64,000 nucleotides of DNA, taken from IMG/VR virus record IMGVR_UViG_3300028829_005098, positions 1-64,000 of that record; one strand, written 5' to 3'. Shown in pieces: positions 1 to 8,175 of this stretch. The position numbers were made by a program, and so were the translations under genes. The DNA is from a virus. The notes below the pieces were generated by a model. It was not told where the DNA came from, ran no database searches, and saw only the letters and a program-made list of their open reading frames with translations. Within the stretch, counting starts at the first letter, position 1. Every line of letters begins with the position of its first letter.

Positions 1-740
1 CTTTTTCTTGCTTCTTGCCAAATGCCATCAAATATTCCGTCAATAGAATCATCAAAAGTATTTAGATAACAACTACTCAACTGACTATGAGTTGTTCCAC
101 TATTAAACAAAGTTGGTGTGGAACTTACTACGTCAAACTGACTAAGTGTTTCATAAAACTTAATTGCATACTCTTGACGTTCTTCAGGTTTCTCGTTCAA
201 CGCAAGACCCATAGCAATACGCATCCACATTGCTTGTGGAGTTTCCATTCTACGACCTTCTATGTGCAGTAAATACCGATCATATATAGTTTGAATACCA
301 AGATACTTCCAATCTTTTTCTCGTTCAATATTCAATATACTACTAAGTTCACGTAAATCAAAACACTCAAGAAGTTGTTCGTCCAAAATTTCTTCACGGA
401 CTAATCTACGCATATTCGTAATAAAACTTTTCCGATACTGAAGTTCAAATGCATCACTATCCACTCCTTCACCGAATACTTCTTTGTAAATTGTATTAAG
501 AAGCATTCTTGCAGCCATATAAGCATAATTCGGTTCAAATTCAATTTTTGACCTAGCACTCATAATAAGAGATTTATCAATATCCATAGTTGTTACCTTA
601 TCAAACAACTTAATTTTTGCGTCAATTAGAACCTCACTAGCACTGACATTATCTAAATTCTTTGCAGCTCGTTCTGCACATTTGTTGATTTTATCAACAT
701 TAAAATTTTCTAGTCTACCGTTGCGTTTTTTTACTTTCAC
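1..740 (-). CDS. nrdA: Ribonucleoside-diphosphate reductase alpha subunit, N-terminal part (3' end outside window)
   Basis: Class I ribonucleotide reductase large subunit, which reduces ribonucleotides to deoxyribonucleotides for phage DNA synthesis. The reading frame is open from a GTG at 740 to the window edge (about 246 residues). The first 30 residues look like an ATP-cone allosteric domain (VKKRNGRLENFNVDKINKCA). Near the edge the segment TPTLFNSGTTHSQLSSCYL matches the start of the barrel domain and carries the first redox-active cysteine of the family. The GTG start is chosen because homology begins directly after it and an AAGG lies a few bases upstream; no ATG fits. It is the last gene of the left-hand replication block. 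The C-terminal catalytic cysteines cannot be seen here. Confidence 0.93.
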   Translation of the reverse strand, partial: MKVKKRNGRLENFNVDKINKCAERAAKNLDNVSASEVLIDAKIKLFDKVTTMDIDKSLIMSARSKIEFEPNYAYMAARMLLNTIYKEVFGEGVDSDAFELQYRKSFITNMRRLVREEILDEQLLECFDLRELSSILNIEREKDWKYLGIQTIYDRYLLHIEGRRMETPQAMWMRIAMGLALNEKPEERQEYAIKFYETLSQFDVVSSTPTLFNSGTTHSQLSSCYLNTFDDSIDGIFDGIWQEARK

Positions 741-787
741 TTGTAACCTTTGTTTTGAATTTTATAGAAACATTATAATTTAATTAT

Positions 788-795
788 ATAAATAT
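788..795 (-). promoter_or_regulatory. ATATTTAT promoter-like motif upstream of nrdA
   Basis: Coding-strand ATATTTAT lies 47 bases upstream of the nrdA GTG, in the 103-base AT-rich gap after the helicase gene. It is one of about fifteen copies that precede transcription units in this window. Confidence 0.45.
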
Positions 796-843
796 ATTTT
801 ACGAAATGCATCGTAAAAATACATACTATATATACGAAATTTT

Positions 844-2259
844 TTATCCAATATCTGCCACATCTTCGTTATTATATGAATTTTTATTGTTCATTTGATC
901 GTACTTTGATTTTAAAATATTCTTTGTCCCATTCTCAGAATCATTCATTTCAACCATTATTTCCGCACCTTTTGTACTTTTTTCATCATATATTTCAATA
1001 ACACCAGAAGATGTGTCTACTCTACTTGGAAAAGTCATGCCATCTGCACCGAACCTATTTTTAATGACATGAAATCTACCTGTATTACTGACTTTGTCGG
1101 TTGCCTTTCTCGACAAACTTATAACAAAATCTGCCGTCATTATTTTACGATAACTATCAGCGACTTTTTGTGCTTCAATAATATTATCATCTAATGACGA
1201 ACGACTTGCTTGAGATGCCGTCCATACAGGTACTTGAAGTTCTCCTGCCAATCCTCGGAGATCTTCATAAATACCACCTTGCTCTACATATGTATTTGCA
1301 TTATTACCAACTCTTCCTGGTGATAAGATGTCCGCATAATCTATAACCACCATGTCAACAGGATAACCCATTGTTTTTGCTAAATTTGCATGAGCAAGAA
1401 TTGTACTAACTCCTACTCCTTTTGTTGGGTACTCTTTAATAAGAAGTTGTCCTTTGATATTTGAAATAATATTTTTCACCTTTTCTTTTTCTTCCACAAT
1501 ATCTTGAAAAGGTACTCCTGTAAAGCAACTATCGTAACGAAGTCCAACATAACACTCATTAAGTTCAAGGGTATAGTGTAAAACATTTTTACCACTAAGC
1601 ATAGCAGATTTACCGAGTGATGCTAAACACCAACTCTTACCTCCACCAGCACTACTGATAATCACACCGAGTTCACCGGGTCCTAATCCACCGTTTGTTA
1701 AATCATCAATAACTTCCCATCCTGTGTTAATGGTGTCACGTGCAGTTTCAGACATTCTTAGTTCAACATCTTTAAGATAGTCATGTCCCATGTTTCTTTC
1801 GGTTCCTGCTTTTAAAGCATCATCTACAATTCTTTTAATAGAATCATATTGACCACCTTTAAGAAAATCAACACTTTGCATAATAGCATTTTTAAGTTTT
1901 TGATTTTTGCAGAAATTAAGAAATTCATTTTTAACAAACTCGGCATCGTTTGTGTCAGTTTGTGTGAATATAGTTCTTAGATTATCTACCACTTCTGCTC
2001 GCAATGAATCAATTGTAATATCACCACACTTTATTTTAAATACATCAAGTGTTGCAGTTCGTTTATACACATCATAATGTTTAAGAATTTCCGAGACAAT
2101 CCACTTGTTTGCCTCACTTTCCCAATACATAGTTTCTATTATATCGTGTGTTCTATCAAGAAATGATTTATCATCAATTAAAGCACGAATTGTTTTGCTT
2201 TGAAATGCAGTACCAAACTTTTGTAGGGTATCCACATCGTTATTATTAGTCTCCGTCAT
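844..2259 (-). CDS. Replicative DNA helicase, DnaB family (T4 gp41-like)
   Basis: Hexameric 5'-3' helicase that unwinds DNA at the phage replication fork and partners the primase. The 471 residues have the DnaB layout: a helical N-terminal domain, then a RecA-like motor from about residue 180. The Walker A sequence SSAGGGKSW lies at about residues 200-209 and the Walker B sequence MVVIDYADIL at about 300-309. SQASRSS near residue 365 sits where the arginine/glutamine sensor elements occur. T4 gp41 has a similar length (475). The ATG at 2259 follows a 57-base gap from the exonuclease gene. Close neighbours are the exonuclease, UvsX and gp32, so this is a replication-recombination operon. Confidence 0.92.
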   Translation of the reverse strand: MTETNNNDVDTLQKFGTAFQSKTIRALIDDKSFLDRTHDIIETMYWESEANKWIVSEILKHYDVYKRTATLDVFKIKCGDITIDSLRAEVVDNLRTIFTQTDTNDAEFVKNEFLNFCKNQKLKNAIMQSVDFLKGGQYDSIKRIVDDALKAGTERNMGHDYLKDVELRMSETARDTINTGWEVIDDLTNGGLGPGELGVIISSAGGGKSWCLASLGKSAMLSGKNVLHYTLELNECYVGLRYDSCFTGVPFQDIVEEKEKVKNIISNIKGQLLIKEYPTKGVGVSTILAHANLAKTMGYPVDMVVIDYADILSPGRVGNNANTYVEQGGIYEDLRGLAGELQVPVWTASQASRSSLDDNIIEAQKVADSYRKIMTADFVISLSRKATDKVSNTGRFHVIKNRFGADGMTFPSRVDTSSGVIEIYDEKSTKGAEIMVEMNDSENGTKNILKSKYDQMNNKNSYNNEDVADIG

Positions 2260-2316
2260 ATTATTTAATTAGATTATCAGAAGCATCGTCTGTAATCAAG
2301 GATTTTCTTAAAAAAA

Positions 2317-3396
2317 TTAAGATTGTGAAGAAGTTGCATAGTTATTCAGAACGGTCCATGTTTCCATGATCCAATTATGGTGGTTTGGAAAGGCGGCCCA
2401 TAATTGGTCTTCTGCAAACTTTTTGCTAAATTCAAACTTGTTTAAAACTGAAACAGATGAATCTACATGATCAAAAATCTTTGTTTGAATACTAGCAGGC
2501 ATTATGCTATCTGTTAATTGCATTAAGTCGTAGTTTCTTTTTAACAACTCTTGAGTTTCTTCTTTTAGAAAGTTTTTAAAAAAAGGCATTTCTTTTTTTC
2601 GTTGTTCACATATATTGATTAAGTTTTCAACATTTAGTTTTTCTTCGGTGGCAAACTCAGGAAATGCAGTTTTTAGTTTCTTTTCACCTACACCTTTTAT
2701 TCCTGCAATATTGTCTCCCCTGTCTCCGTCTATTGTTCTGTATAATAAAAAGTTATTTGGATGTATTCCGTATTCAAATAAAACTTTTTCCGCAGTATAA
2801 ACTGTTCGTTTCGTTGGACTATAAACAGTTACATCTTCATCTACAAGTTGAAGAAAGTCTTTATCGGTACTCATAATAGTACACTTTTTCCCAAGACCAC
2901 TAAAATGAGTTCTAGCAAGTAAGGCAATTACATCATCTGCTTCAACATTATCTATGCAGATTGTAGTTACAGGAAGCAAGTTTAAATATTCAATTAGTTT
3001 TACTATTTGATATTTCATTGAACTTGACTCTTCTGTTTGATCCATGTCCAAACTTAATGCACGATTTACACGAAAACGAACATTCTTTTTCATTTTATAG
3101 TCAGGAAATATTTTTCTTCTTCGTGTACTTCCACCTTTTCCATCAAAAACAATTACACAACGTGTTGGTTTACGTAAACGTATTGCGTGTCCTATGCTTT
3201 TTAGGAAACCTGTATATCCACCTATGTGATCTCCGTTTTCGTTTGTGGTTGGATACATACTCCAAACTCGCATGAAAGTATTCATGCCATCTATTAGAAG
3301 TGTATCTGAATTTAAATCTCTATCATGTTTAAGTTCTGTTTTCTGTTCCTCAGAAAACTCTTGAAATAAACTGAAGATTTTATTCTTATCACTCAT
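2317..3396 (-). CDS. 5'-3' exonuclease / RNase H of the FEN family (T4 Rnh-like)
   Basis: Structure-specific 5' nuclease expected to remove RNA primers and 5' flaps on the lagging strand. Acidic metal-binding motifs of the FEN/PIN fold are visible in order: LLIDGMNTF near residue 35, VIVFDGKGGSTRRRKIFPDY near 80-100, NVEADDVIALLA near 150, MSTDKDFLQLV near 175. A helix-hairpin-helix follows (GDRGDNIAGIKGVGEKKL, about 225-242). The 359 residues are somewhat longer than T4 RNase H (305). The start overlaps the end of uvsX by 8 bases, so the two genes are probably translationally coupled. Confidence 0.9.
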   Translation of the reverse strand: MSDKNKIFSLFQEFSEEQKTELKHDRDLNSDTLLIDGMNTFMRVWSMYPTTNENGDHIGGYTGFLKSIGHAIRLRKPTRCVIVFDGKGGSTRRRKIFPDYKMKKNVRFRVNRALSLDMDQTEESSSMKYQIVKLIEYLNLLPVTTICIDNVEADDVIALLARTHFSGLGKKCTIMSTDKDFLQLVDEDVTVYSPTKRTVYTAEKVLFEYGIHPNNFLLYRTIDGDRGDNIAGIKGVGEKKLKTAFPEFATEEKLNVENLINICEQRKKEMPFFKNFLKEETQELLKRNYDLMQLTDSIMPASIQTKIFDHVDSSVSVLNKFEFSKKFAEDQLWAAFPNHHNWIMETWTVLNNYATSSQS

Positions 3397-4549
3397 CAGA
3401 CACCGTTGCTAATTCTTGTTCAACAATTGTATCGTTATCTTCAAACTTAACATCTTCGTCAATGACACTATTTGCAGATTCATACTGCATAACAACTTTG
3501 TCGCATATGTGATTATATAATTCTTCTTTTAGTTCAGGATTTTCTGCTAACAAAGTTGGAAATTCTTTTGCCATAAACTTGTGTTCGTTTTCTTTAGAAT
3601 CAACATAGGTATAGTATGCACCACCTTGCTTAAATACTTTATGAGTTTTAAGTGTGGAAATCCAACTTCCCAAATCATCAATACCACGATTGAAATAAAT
3701 TTCAAAGGCTGCTTTTTTTTGAGGAGGACCCATACGATTCTTAACGATTGTTGCTTCGCATTTGTTTCCAATTACATCGGTTGTGGAACCCTGTTTAATT
3801 TGACCAAGATTCTTCAAACGAAGACGAACACTTGCGTGGAATGCTAATGCCTTACCACCACTTGTTGTCCACGGATCACCAAACATAACTCCCATCTTTT
3901 GACGAAGTTGGTTAGTGAATACTAAAGCAATTTTTTGACGTCCAATTGTTGAAGTCAACTTACGCATTGCTTTACTGATTAAAATTGCTTTGGTTGTTGC
4001 AAATCCGTCTTTACTATAATCTGCGGACATTTCTACTTTTGTGGATGCGGCTGCAACACTATCTGTAACAATAGTAACAAGTCTATCTTTGTTGCTTTTA
4101 CGAATTGTTGCAATGATATTATCTATGGTCGCAAAAATATCTTCTACTGTGTCTACATGAACATACAATAGTTTGCTTGTATCAACACCAATAGCAGTAA
4201 GATACTCAATACTAACACTTGTTTCCGTGTCAATATACACTGCAACACCTCCCTTCTTTTGAGTTTCTGCTAGAATGTGACCACACAACAAACTTTTACC
4301 ACTTTGTTCTAGTCCTGTTACTTCTGTGATTCTTCCAACAGGAATTCCACCATTCGGTCGATTTGAAATTGCTAAATCTAGTAAACTGCTACCCGTTGAA
4401 ATCCATTCTGAAATCAACGACGGATCGTCCCCCTCGTTTAAAAAGAAGGCAACCTTACCTTCATCTTTATATGCGGTATTTAAACTATTTGCTAATACCG
4501 ATGCCAAGTCCTCGGAACTTGTTTTGCTTGTTTCTTTTTTTCTTGCCAT
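3389..4549 (-). CDS. uvsX: RecA/UvsX-type recombinase
   Basis: ATP-dependent strand-exchange protein for recombination-dependent replication and repair. It has a RecA core with Walker A GLEQSGKS at about residues 77-84, an acidic catalytic stretch YIDTETSVS, Walker B VTIVTDSVAAAS, and a long L1/L2-like region with VFTNQLRQKMGVMFGDPW and TSGGKALAFHASVRL. The C-terminal 50 residues are acidic, as in UvsX and RecA. At 386 residues it matches T4 UvsX (391). It lies 53 bases after gp32, separated from it by a strong hairpin. No UvsY-type mediator is obvious in the window. Confidence 0.94.
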   Translation of the reverse strand: MARKKETSKTSSEDLASVLANSLNTAYKDEGKVAFFLNEGDDPSLISEWISTGSSLLDLAISNRPNGGIPVGRITEVTGLEQSGKSLLCGHILAETQKKGGVAVYIDTETSVSIEYLTAIGVDTSKLLYVHVDTVEDIFATIDNIIATIRKSNKDRLVTIVTDSVAAASTKVEMSADYSKDGFATTKAILISKAMRKLTSTIGRQKIALVFTNQLRQKMGVMFGDPWTTSGGKALAFHASVRLRLKNLGQIKQGSTTDVIGNKCEATIVKNRMGPPQKKAAFEIYFNRGIDDLGSWISTLKTHKVFKQGGAYYTYVDSKENEHKFMAKEFPTLLAENPELKEELYNHICDKVVMQYESANSVIDEDVKFEDNDTIVEQELATVSDE

Positions 4550-4565
4550 AAATTTAAAAGTTTAT

Positions 4566-4594
4566 GGGAGTGGTTGGGATTTCCAACCACTCCC
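4566..4594. terminator. Strong hairpin between gp32 and uvsX
   Basis: A perfect 12-bp stem (GGGAGTGGTTGG paired with CCAACCACTCCC) with a 5-base loop lies 8 bases past the gp32 stop codon. The run of T that makes a canonical intrinsic terminator follows it on the plus strand. On the transcribed minus strand the hairpin is preceded by an A run and followed only by a weak AT tract. It may therefore act as a partial terminator or as a stabilising 3' hairpin that sets gp32 expression above uvsX. Confidence 0.6.
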
Positions 4595-4602
4595 GTTTTT
4601 TG

Positions 4603-5433
4603 TTAAGACTTAAACAACTCTTCAAAAGCAGCCTCTACATCTTCAGTTGAAGTTGCATTTGGTTTGCTTTTTTCAGAAGTCGTGCTTTCTGCGGTTGGTG
4701 CTGAAGCAACGGTTTTTTCTGTCGATTCAACAACAACATCAGAATCTACTGACTCGGCAGGAGGAGCATCTTCTTCAGATTCCCCACTTACCCACTTTTC
4801 AAGTGCGTCTTTTAATTCATCGTAACCAAGTTCTTGATAAATATCTGTAATTTCAGGTTGATTGTTAGCAACATTCTCTACGATATTTTTATTATCTGAA
4901 ATAGGTGATGTATTTGGTTTCACACGGATGTTTGTCTTTGGAAAAGAACGACCTGCTTCTTCTGCTGAAAGAAATTCAATTGTGATATCTCTTCCATTAG
5001 TTGCATCGGTGATGTCTCCATAATCGGGATCAGCAATAACACTTAATAGTTCTTGATAAACTTCTTTACCAAATCCCCAAAAACGAACTCCTTCTGCTTC
5101 TTCATCACGAACGATGACAGGTACAAATGTACGCATCTTCGGCATAAGAGAACGACCCATGCGGTAATCATCTTTGTCACCACTACGAGTTAACTTTTCA
5201 GCAAACTCAACGATTGGGTCAGGACGACCAAACGACTTTGGTGATAAGTATGTTCTATTATTGATTCCATAATGAAAATACAACTCAATAAATGGATTAT
5301 CGGGTTGATGCTTGTATGGTACAATACGAACTTGTTGCTTACCAGGTTGAGGTTTCCATTGATAGTTTTTGCGATTATTTGTCTGAGACAAATTATTCAA
5401 CTTTGCTTTTATTTTATTTAGGTCAATTGCCAT
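4603..5433 (-). CDS. Single-stranded DNA-binding protein (T4 gp32-like)
   Basis: Cooperative ssDNA-binding protein that coats displaced strands and works with UvsX, helicase and primase. The N-terminus MAIDLNKIKAKLNNL resembles the LAST-type basic start of gp32 proteins. The OB-fold core holds VRIVPYKHQPDNPFIELYFH and the phage-typical SPKSFGRPDPIVEFAEKL. The last 60 residues are acidic and Ser/Thr-rich, ending EAAFEELFKS, which is the expected protein-interaction tail. There is no cysteine in the 276 residues, so the zinc knuckle of T4 gp32 is missing. AAGGA lies 8 bases before the ATG. The hairpin after the stop may raise message stability. Confidence 0.88.
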   Translation of the reverse strand: MAIDLNKIKAKLNNLSQTNNRKNYQWKPQPGKQQVRIVPYKHQPDNPFIELYFHYGINNRTYLSPKSFGRPDPIVEFAEKLTRSGDKDDYRMGRSLMPKMRTFVPVIVRDEEAEGVRFWGFGKEVYQELLSVIADPDYGDITDATNGRDITIEFLSAEEAGRSFPKTNIRVKPNTSPISDNKNIVENVANNQPEITDIYQELGYDELKDALEKWVSGESEEDAPPAESVDSDVVVESTEKTVASAPTAESTTSEKSKPNATSTEDVEAAFEELFKS

Positions 5434-5518
5434 TGTATATTCCTTAATTTGTATTTGTTATTATTATTCTTAATATAATACTATTCGTTTTGAGTTTCGT
5501 CAATCAGAATTATATTAA

Positions 5519-5749
5519 TCAAGAGAATTTTCCGCCATTTTCAACGAAATTGTAAAAGTCAGAAGCAACTTCTAATACTTCATGTGTAGTTGGTAATGGT
5601 GGCATATCAGGAGAAACTTTTTCAAAATTTGCATAACTTTGCAATTCTTCTTTTTCCATGTGCCATCTTTCCCATACCATTTCTTTTGCACTTTTTAGCA
5701 CTTCCAATCGAATACCGAGATTGGTTAATTTATCAGATTCATTTGTCAT
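5519..5749 (-). CDS. Conserved small phage protein, unknown function
   Basis: A 76-residue acidic protein with no motif I can tie to a reaction. It is helical in outline: LGIRLEVLKSAKEMVWERW near the start and PTTHEVLEVASDFYNFVEN near the end. Short proteins of this pattern (an LEVLK helix, then a Pro-rich hinge and a helix ending FV) occur next to gp32 and DNA metabolism genes in T4-like phages, from memory. It is the first gene of a unit that continues into gp32 85 bases later. No clear Shine-Dalgarno sequence precedes the ATG, which is preceded by a long AT leader with one ATATTTAT motif. Confidence 0.6.
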   Translation of the reverse strand: MTNESDKLTNLGIRLEVLKSAKEMVWERWHMEKEELQSYANFEKVSPDMPPLPTTHEVLEVASDFYNFVENGGKFS

Positions 5750-5797
5750 TTTTTCAATTATTATTATTCAATTACATTAACGAATTAATGCGTGTAT

Positions 5798-5805
5798 ATA
5801 AATAT
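5798..5805 (-). promoter_or_regulatory. ATATTTAT promoter-like motif before the gp32 operon
   Basis: Coding-strand ATATTTATATAC, 48 bases upstream of the 76-residue gene and just past the end of the methyltransferase gene. Same orientation as the other copies. Confidence 0.45.
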
Positions 5806-5820
5806 ATTTCAGACTATGTT

Positions 5821-6603
5821 TTATGTCAATTTCAAAGCATTTTTTTGAATATTTTTTTCAATTCTTTCGCATGAAATTTCAACTGCTTTTTTGTTAATAT
5901 CACATCCTATGTATCTACGATTTAAAGAATTAGCAACATCAAGTGTTGTTCCACTTCCGCAATAAAAATCTGCAACTAAATCTCCTTCATTGCTACTTGC
6001 TTTTATTATTCTTTCAAGTATCTTTGGATGTTTTTCTGAATAATAATCAGTTTGTTTTTTAACTTTTAGTCCAGATGGAATATCATCCCATACATTTGTT
6101 GGAATTGTTCCAAGTGCTAACTTTTCTGCGGTGATATTGGGACGATCTTGTTTTTTACTAATTACAGATTTGTATGGAACTCGGATATCTAAATCATTAA
6201 AAACAAAATCGTTTGATTTTGTATACACAATTATATAGTCATGTTTTTTTGCAAATTCTTTTTTTCCACGGCCACCTATATTAAATTTTACTACAATTTG
6301 GTTTCTGAAATTACTATAACCGAATATGTCATCCATAATATTTCGTATCCAGTGAACGATACGTAAATCCATTTGAAGGTATATTGTTCCTGCATCTTTT
6401 AATACACGATGCATTTCTGTTAAACGTGGAATATAGTGTTGTTCTATAACTTTTTTAGTTGGAACTAAATCTTCATAATCTTTGAATATCTTTCCAGTTC
6501 CATATAAAATGTCACAATAAATTAAATTTAATTCATTAGACTTTATATTATTTAATAATTTTATATTATCACAACAATAGATGTTGTTTTCTTTTATTAT
6601 CAC
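5821..6603 (-). CDS. DNA methyltransferase, beta-class N4/N6 type with altered catalytic motif
   Basis: An amino-methyltransferase that would modify adenine or cytosine in DNA. The motif order (catalytic motif IV first, SAM-binding motif I last) is that of beta-class enzymes. Motif I is DFYCGSGTTLDVA near residues 211-223, followed by RRYIGCDINKKAVEI, the usual SAM pocket. The catalytic motif, normally DPPY, reads D31-I-L-Y (YCDILYGTGK). The surrounding NLIYCD...GTG context fits type III-like enzymes (DPPYNTG). At 260 residues it lacks a recognisable target domain. The start is GTG, 2 bases after the SpoVR stop, so it is the last gene of the prkA operon. It could protect phage DNA or be a regulatory methylase. 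Confidence 0.8.
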   Translation of the reverse strand: MIIKENNIYCCDNIKLLNNIKSNELNLIYCDILYGTGKIFKDYEDLVPTKKVIEQHYIPRLTEMHRVLKDAGTIYLQMDLRIVHWIRNIMDDIFGYSNFRNQIVVKFNIGGRGKKEFAKKHDYIIVYTKSNDFVFNDLDIRVPYKSVISKKQDRPNITAEKLALGTIPTNVWDDIPSGLKVKKQTDYYSEKHPKILERIIKASSNEGDLVADFYCGSGTTLDVANSLNRRYIGCDINKKAVEISCERIEKNIQKNALKLT

Positions 6604-6605
6604 TA

Positions 6606-8171
6606 TTAAACTTTTCCACCTTCGTATCGTTTCATCTCACCATTATTGTAACGATAACGAACCTCAACCTCCACACTTTCTTTTGCTTCACCATATCCTT
6701 CTTCAATTACATCATAAGTAAGAATATTAATTGGTTTTTTTATTATTTCGTGTAGATATGCCATAGTACCTGTTGCATACTTTATATCAAGTGGACGACC
6801 TTCAAAATCATGTCTTAACAAAATTTCTGTATTTTTATATTTCATATTTTCAAGATAAATTACAGGACGACCCATATTAATATGTCTGTCTATTAATTTC
6901 TTTTTAATACGTTTATAGTCTTTGCTAACTACAACATATTTGTTGGTTGACTTATCAAGTGCATATTCAAAATACTCGTGCTTCTCACAAAAATCTCTTG
7001 TAAAAAATTCATTTAAAAATGTAACATCATTATAGTTCTCACGAACTTCATATAGTTTTTCACGACCTAGATTTAAGTTTTTATTCCAGTGAAGTTTTTC
7101 AAAACCATCATCACAATTTTCATACTCTTTTCCGAATTTACCTTTATTCCATCGGTCTTCAATATCACGCAACAAAGTATTTCCAAGTTTGTATGGATTG
7201 TTCATGTTATATTTACCACCCAAAACTCCTGCGTGGTGTTTTGCATAATCAAAAATACCATCGTCACCTGCAAAATTGCAAGTTGCCATTATATAAGAAT
7301 CCCAATAACTTGCCCAACCTTCGTTTAATACTTTTGTCATCCCCTGTGGTTGGTAGTAAATTGACTCATCACGAATCATACTTAAAATATTTTGTTGCCA
7401 AGGTTCTAAACGACAATGGTTGATAATGAATAACATAATATCTCGTTCAGGATGCAATGGAAACTTACTTTCGGCAAGTTTAGTTCTTTCTTCTCGTTCA
7501 CGACGTTGCTTTTCGATATAATGAGACGGATTTACATACTTCTGCATATATTCTTTTGTATCCATTCTTGATACGTGTTCACGTGGACGTCGGTCTTCAA
7601 AATTAAACTTTGTTGCTTTCTTTAAACTACTTTCACGATAGCACAATGATGGATCAATTAAATCGTCAATAGCAAGAGCCGCATTTAAAAAGTCTTTTAC
7701 CTTTTTGCGACCAAACCTATCCATGTACATACGAATTTTATCACTATGGTTTGCCATAACATTCATCATGTTACGATTCGTATGTTTGAACATAATATTA
7801 TTTTTAAAGAAGTCACTATGTGCAGTTGCGTGGGCAACAACTGTTAAATTATCAACAATAGGGTTGTTTCTTTGTAGATACATATAAGTTGGATCTGTGT
7901 TTACAACCATTTCGTAAATCTTACCCATACCTGAATGGTATTGATAGTGGAGTTGTTCAAATTGTTGTCCAAAATTAAAATGAGGATAACGAACTGGGAA
8001 TCCACCATAGGCTGCAATCTCAACTATTTCGTCCGCATCAAATTCTTCAATTACGAGTGGATATGGATCAAGTCCATTGTCATAACAGGCCTGTAAGCAT
8101 TCAGGTATTAACTTTGCTAACTCAGGACTTACTCCTTCGTTTAAACTATCGATTTCCCATGCAATTCCCAT
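6606..8171 (-). CDS. SpoVR family protein
   Basis: A full-length member (521 residues) of the SpoVR/YcgB family, whose molecular activity is not established; in Bacillus it affects spore cortex and in enterobacteria it is stress-induced. Recognition rests on the family core GGFPVRYPHFNFGQQFEQLH and SGMGKIYEMVVNTDP (about residues 55-95), the VVAHATAHSDFFKNN segment with conserved histidines, MLFIINHCRLEPWQQNIL near 245, and NEGWASYWDSYIM near 285, a zinc-protease-like helix also present in chromosomal homologues. It starts 4 bases after the DUF444 gene. The PrkA, DUF444, SpoVR order equals the chromosomal yeaG-yeaH-ycgB set, which supports the call strongly. Confidence 0.93.
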   Translation of the reverse strand: MGIAWEIDSLNEGVSPELAKLIPECLQACYDNGLDPYPLVIEEFDADEIVEIAAYGGFPVRYPHFNFGQQFEQLHYQYHSGMGKIYEMVVNTDPTYMYLQRNNPIVDNLTVVAHATAHSDFFKNNIMFKHTNRNMMNVMANHSDKIRMYMDRFGRKKVKDFLNAALAIDDLIDPSLCYRESSLKKATKFNFEDRRPREHVSRMDTKEYMQKYVNPSHYIEKQRREREERTKLAESKFPLHPERDIMLFIINHCRLEPWQQNILSMIRDESIYYQPQGMTKVLNEGWASYWDSYIMATCNFAGDDGIFDYAKHHAGVLGGKYNMNNPYKLGNTLLRDIEDRWNKGKFGKEYENCDDGFEKLHWNKNLNLGREKLYEVRENYNDVTFLNEFFTRDFCEKHEYFEYALDKSTNKYVVVSKDYKRIKKKLIDRHINMGRPVIYLENMKYKNTEILLRHDFEGRPLDIKYATGTMAYLHEIIKKPINILTYDVIEEGYGEAKESVEVEVRYRYNNGEMKRYEGGKV

Positions 8172-8175
8172 GATA

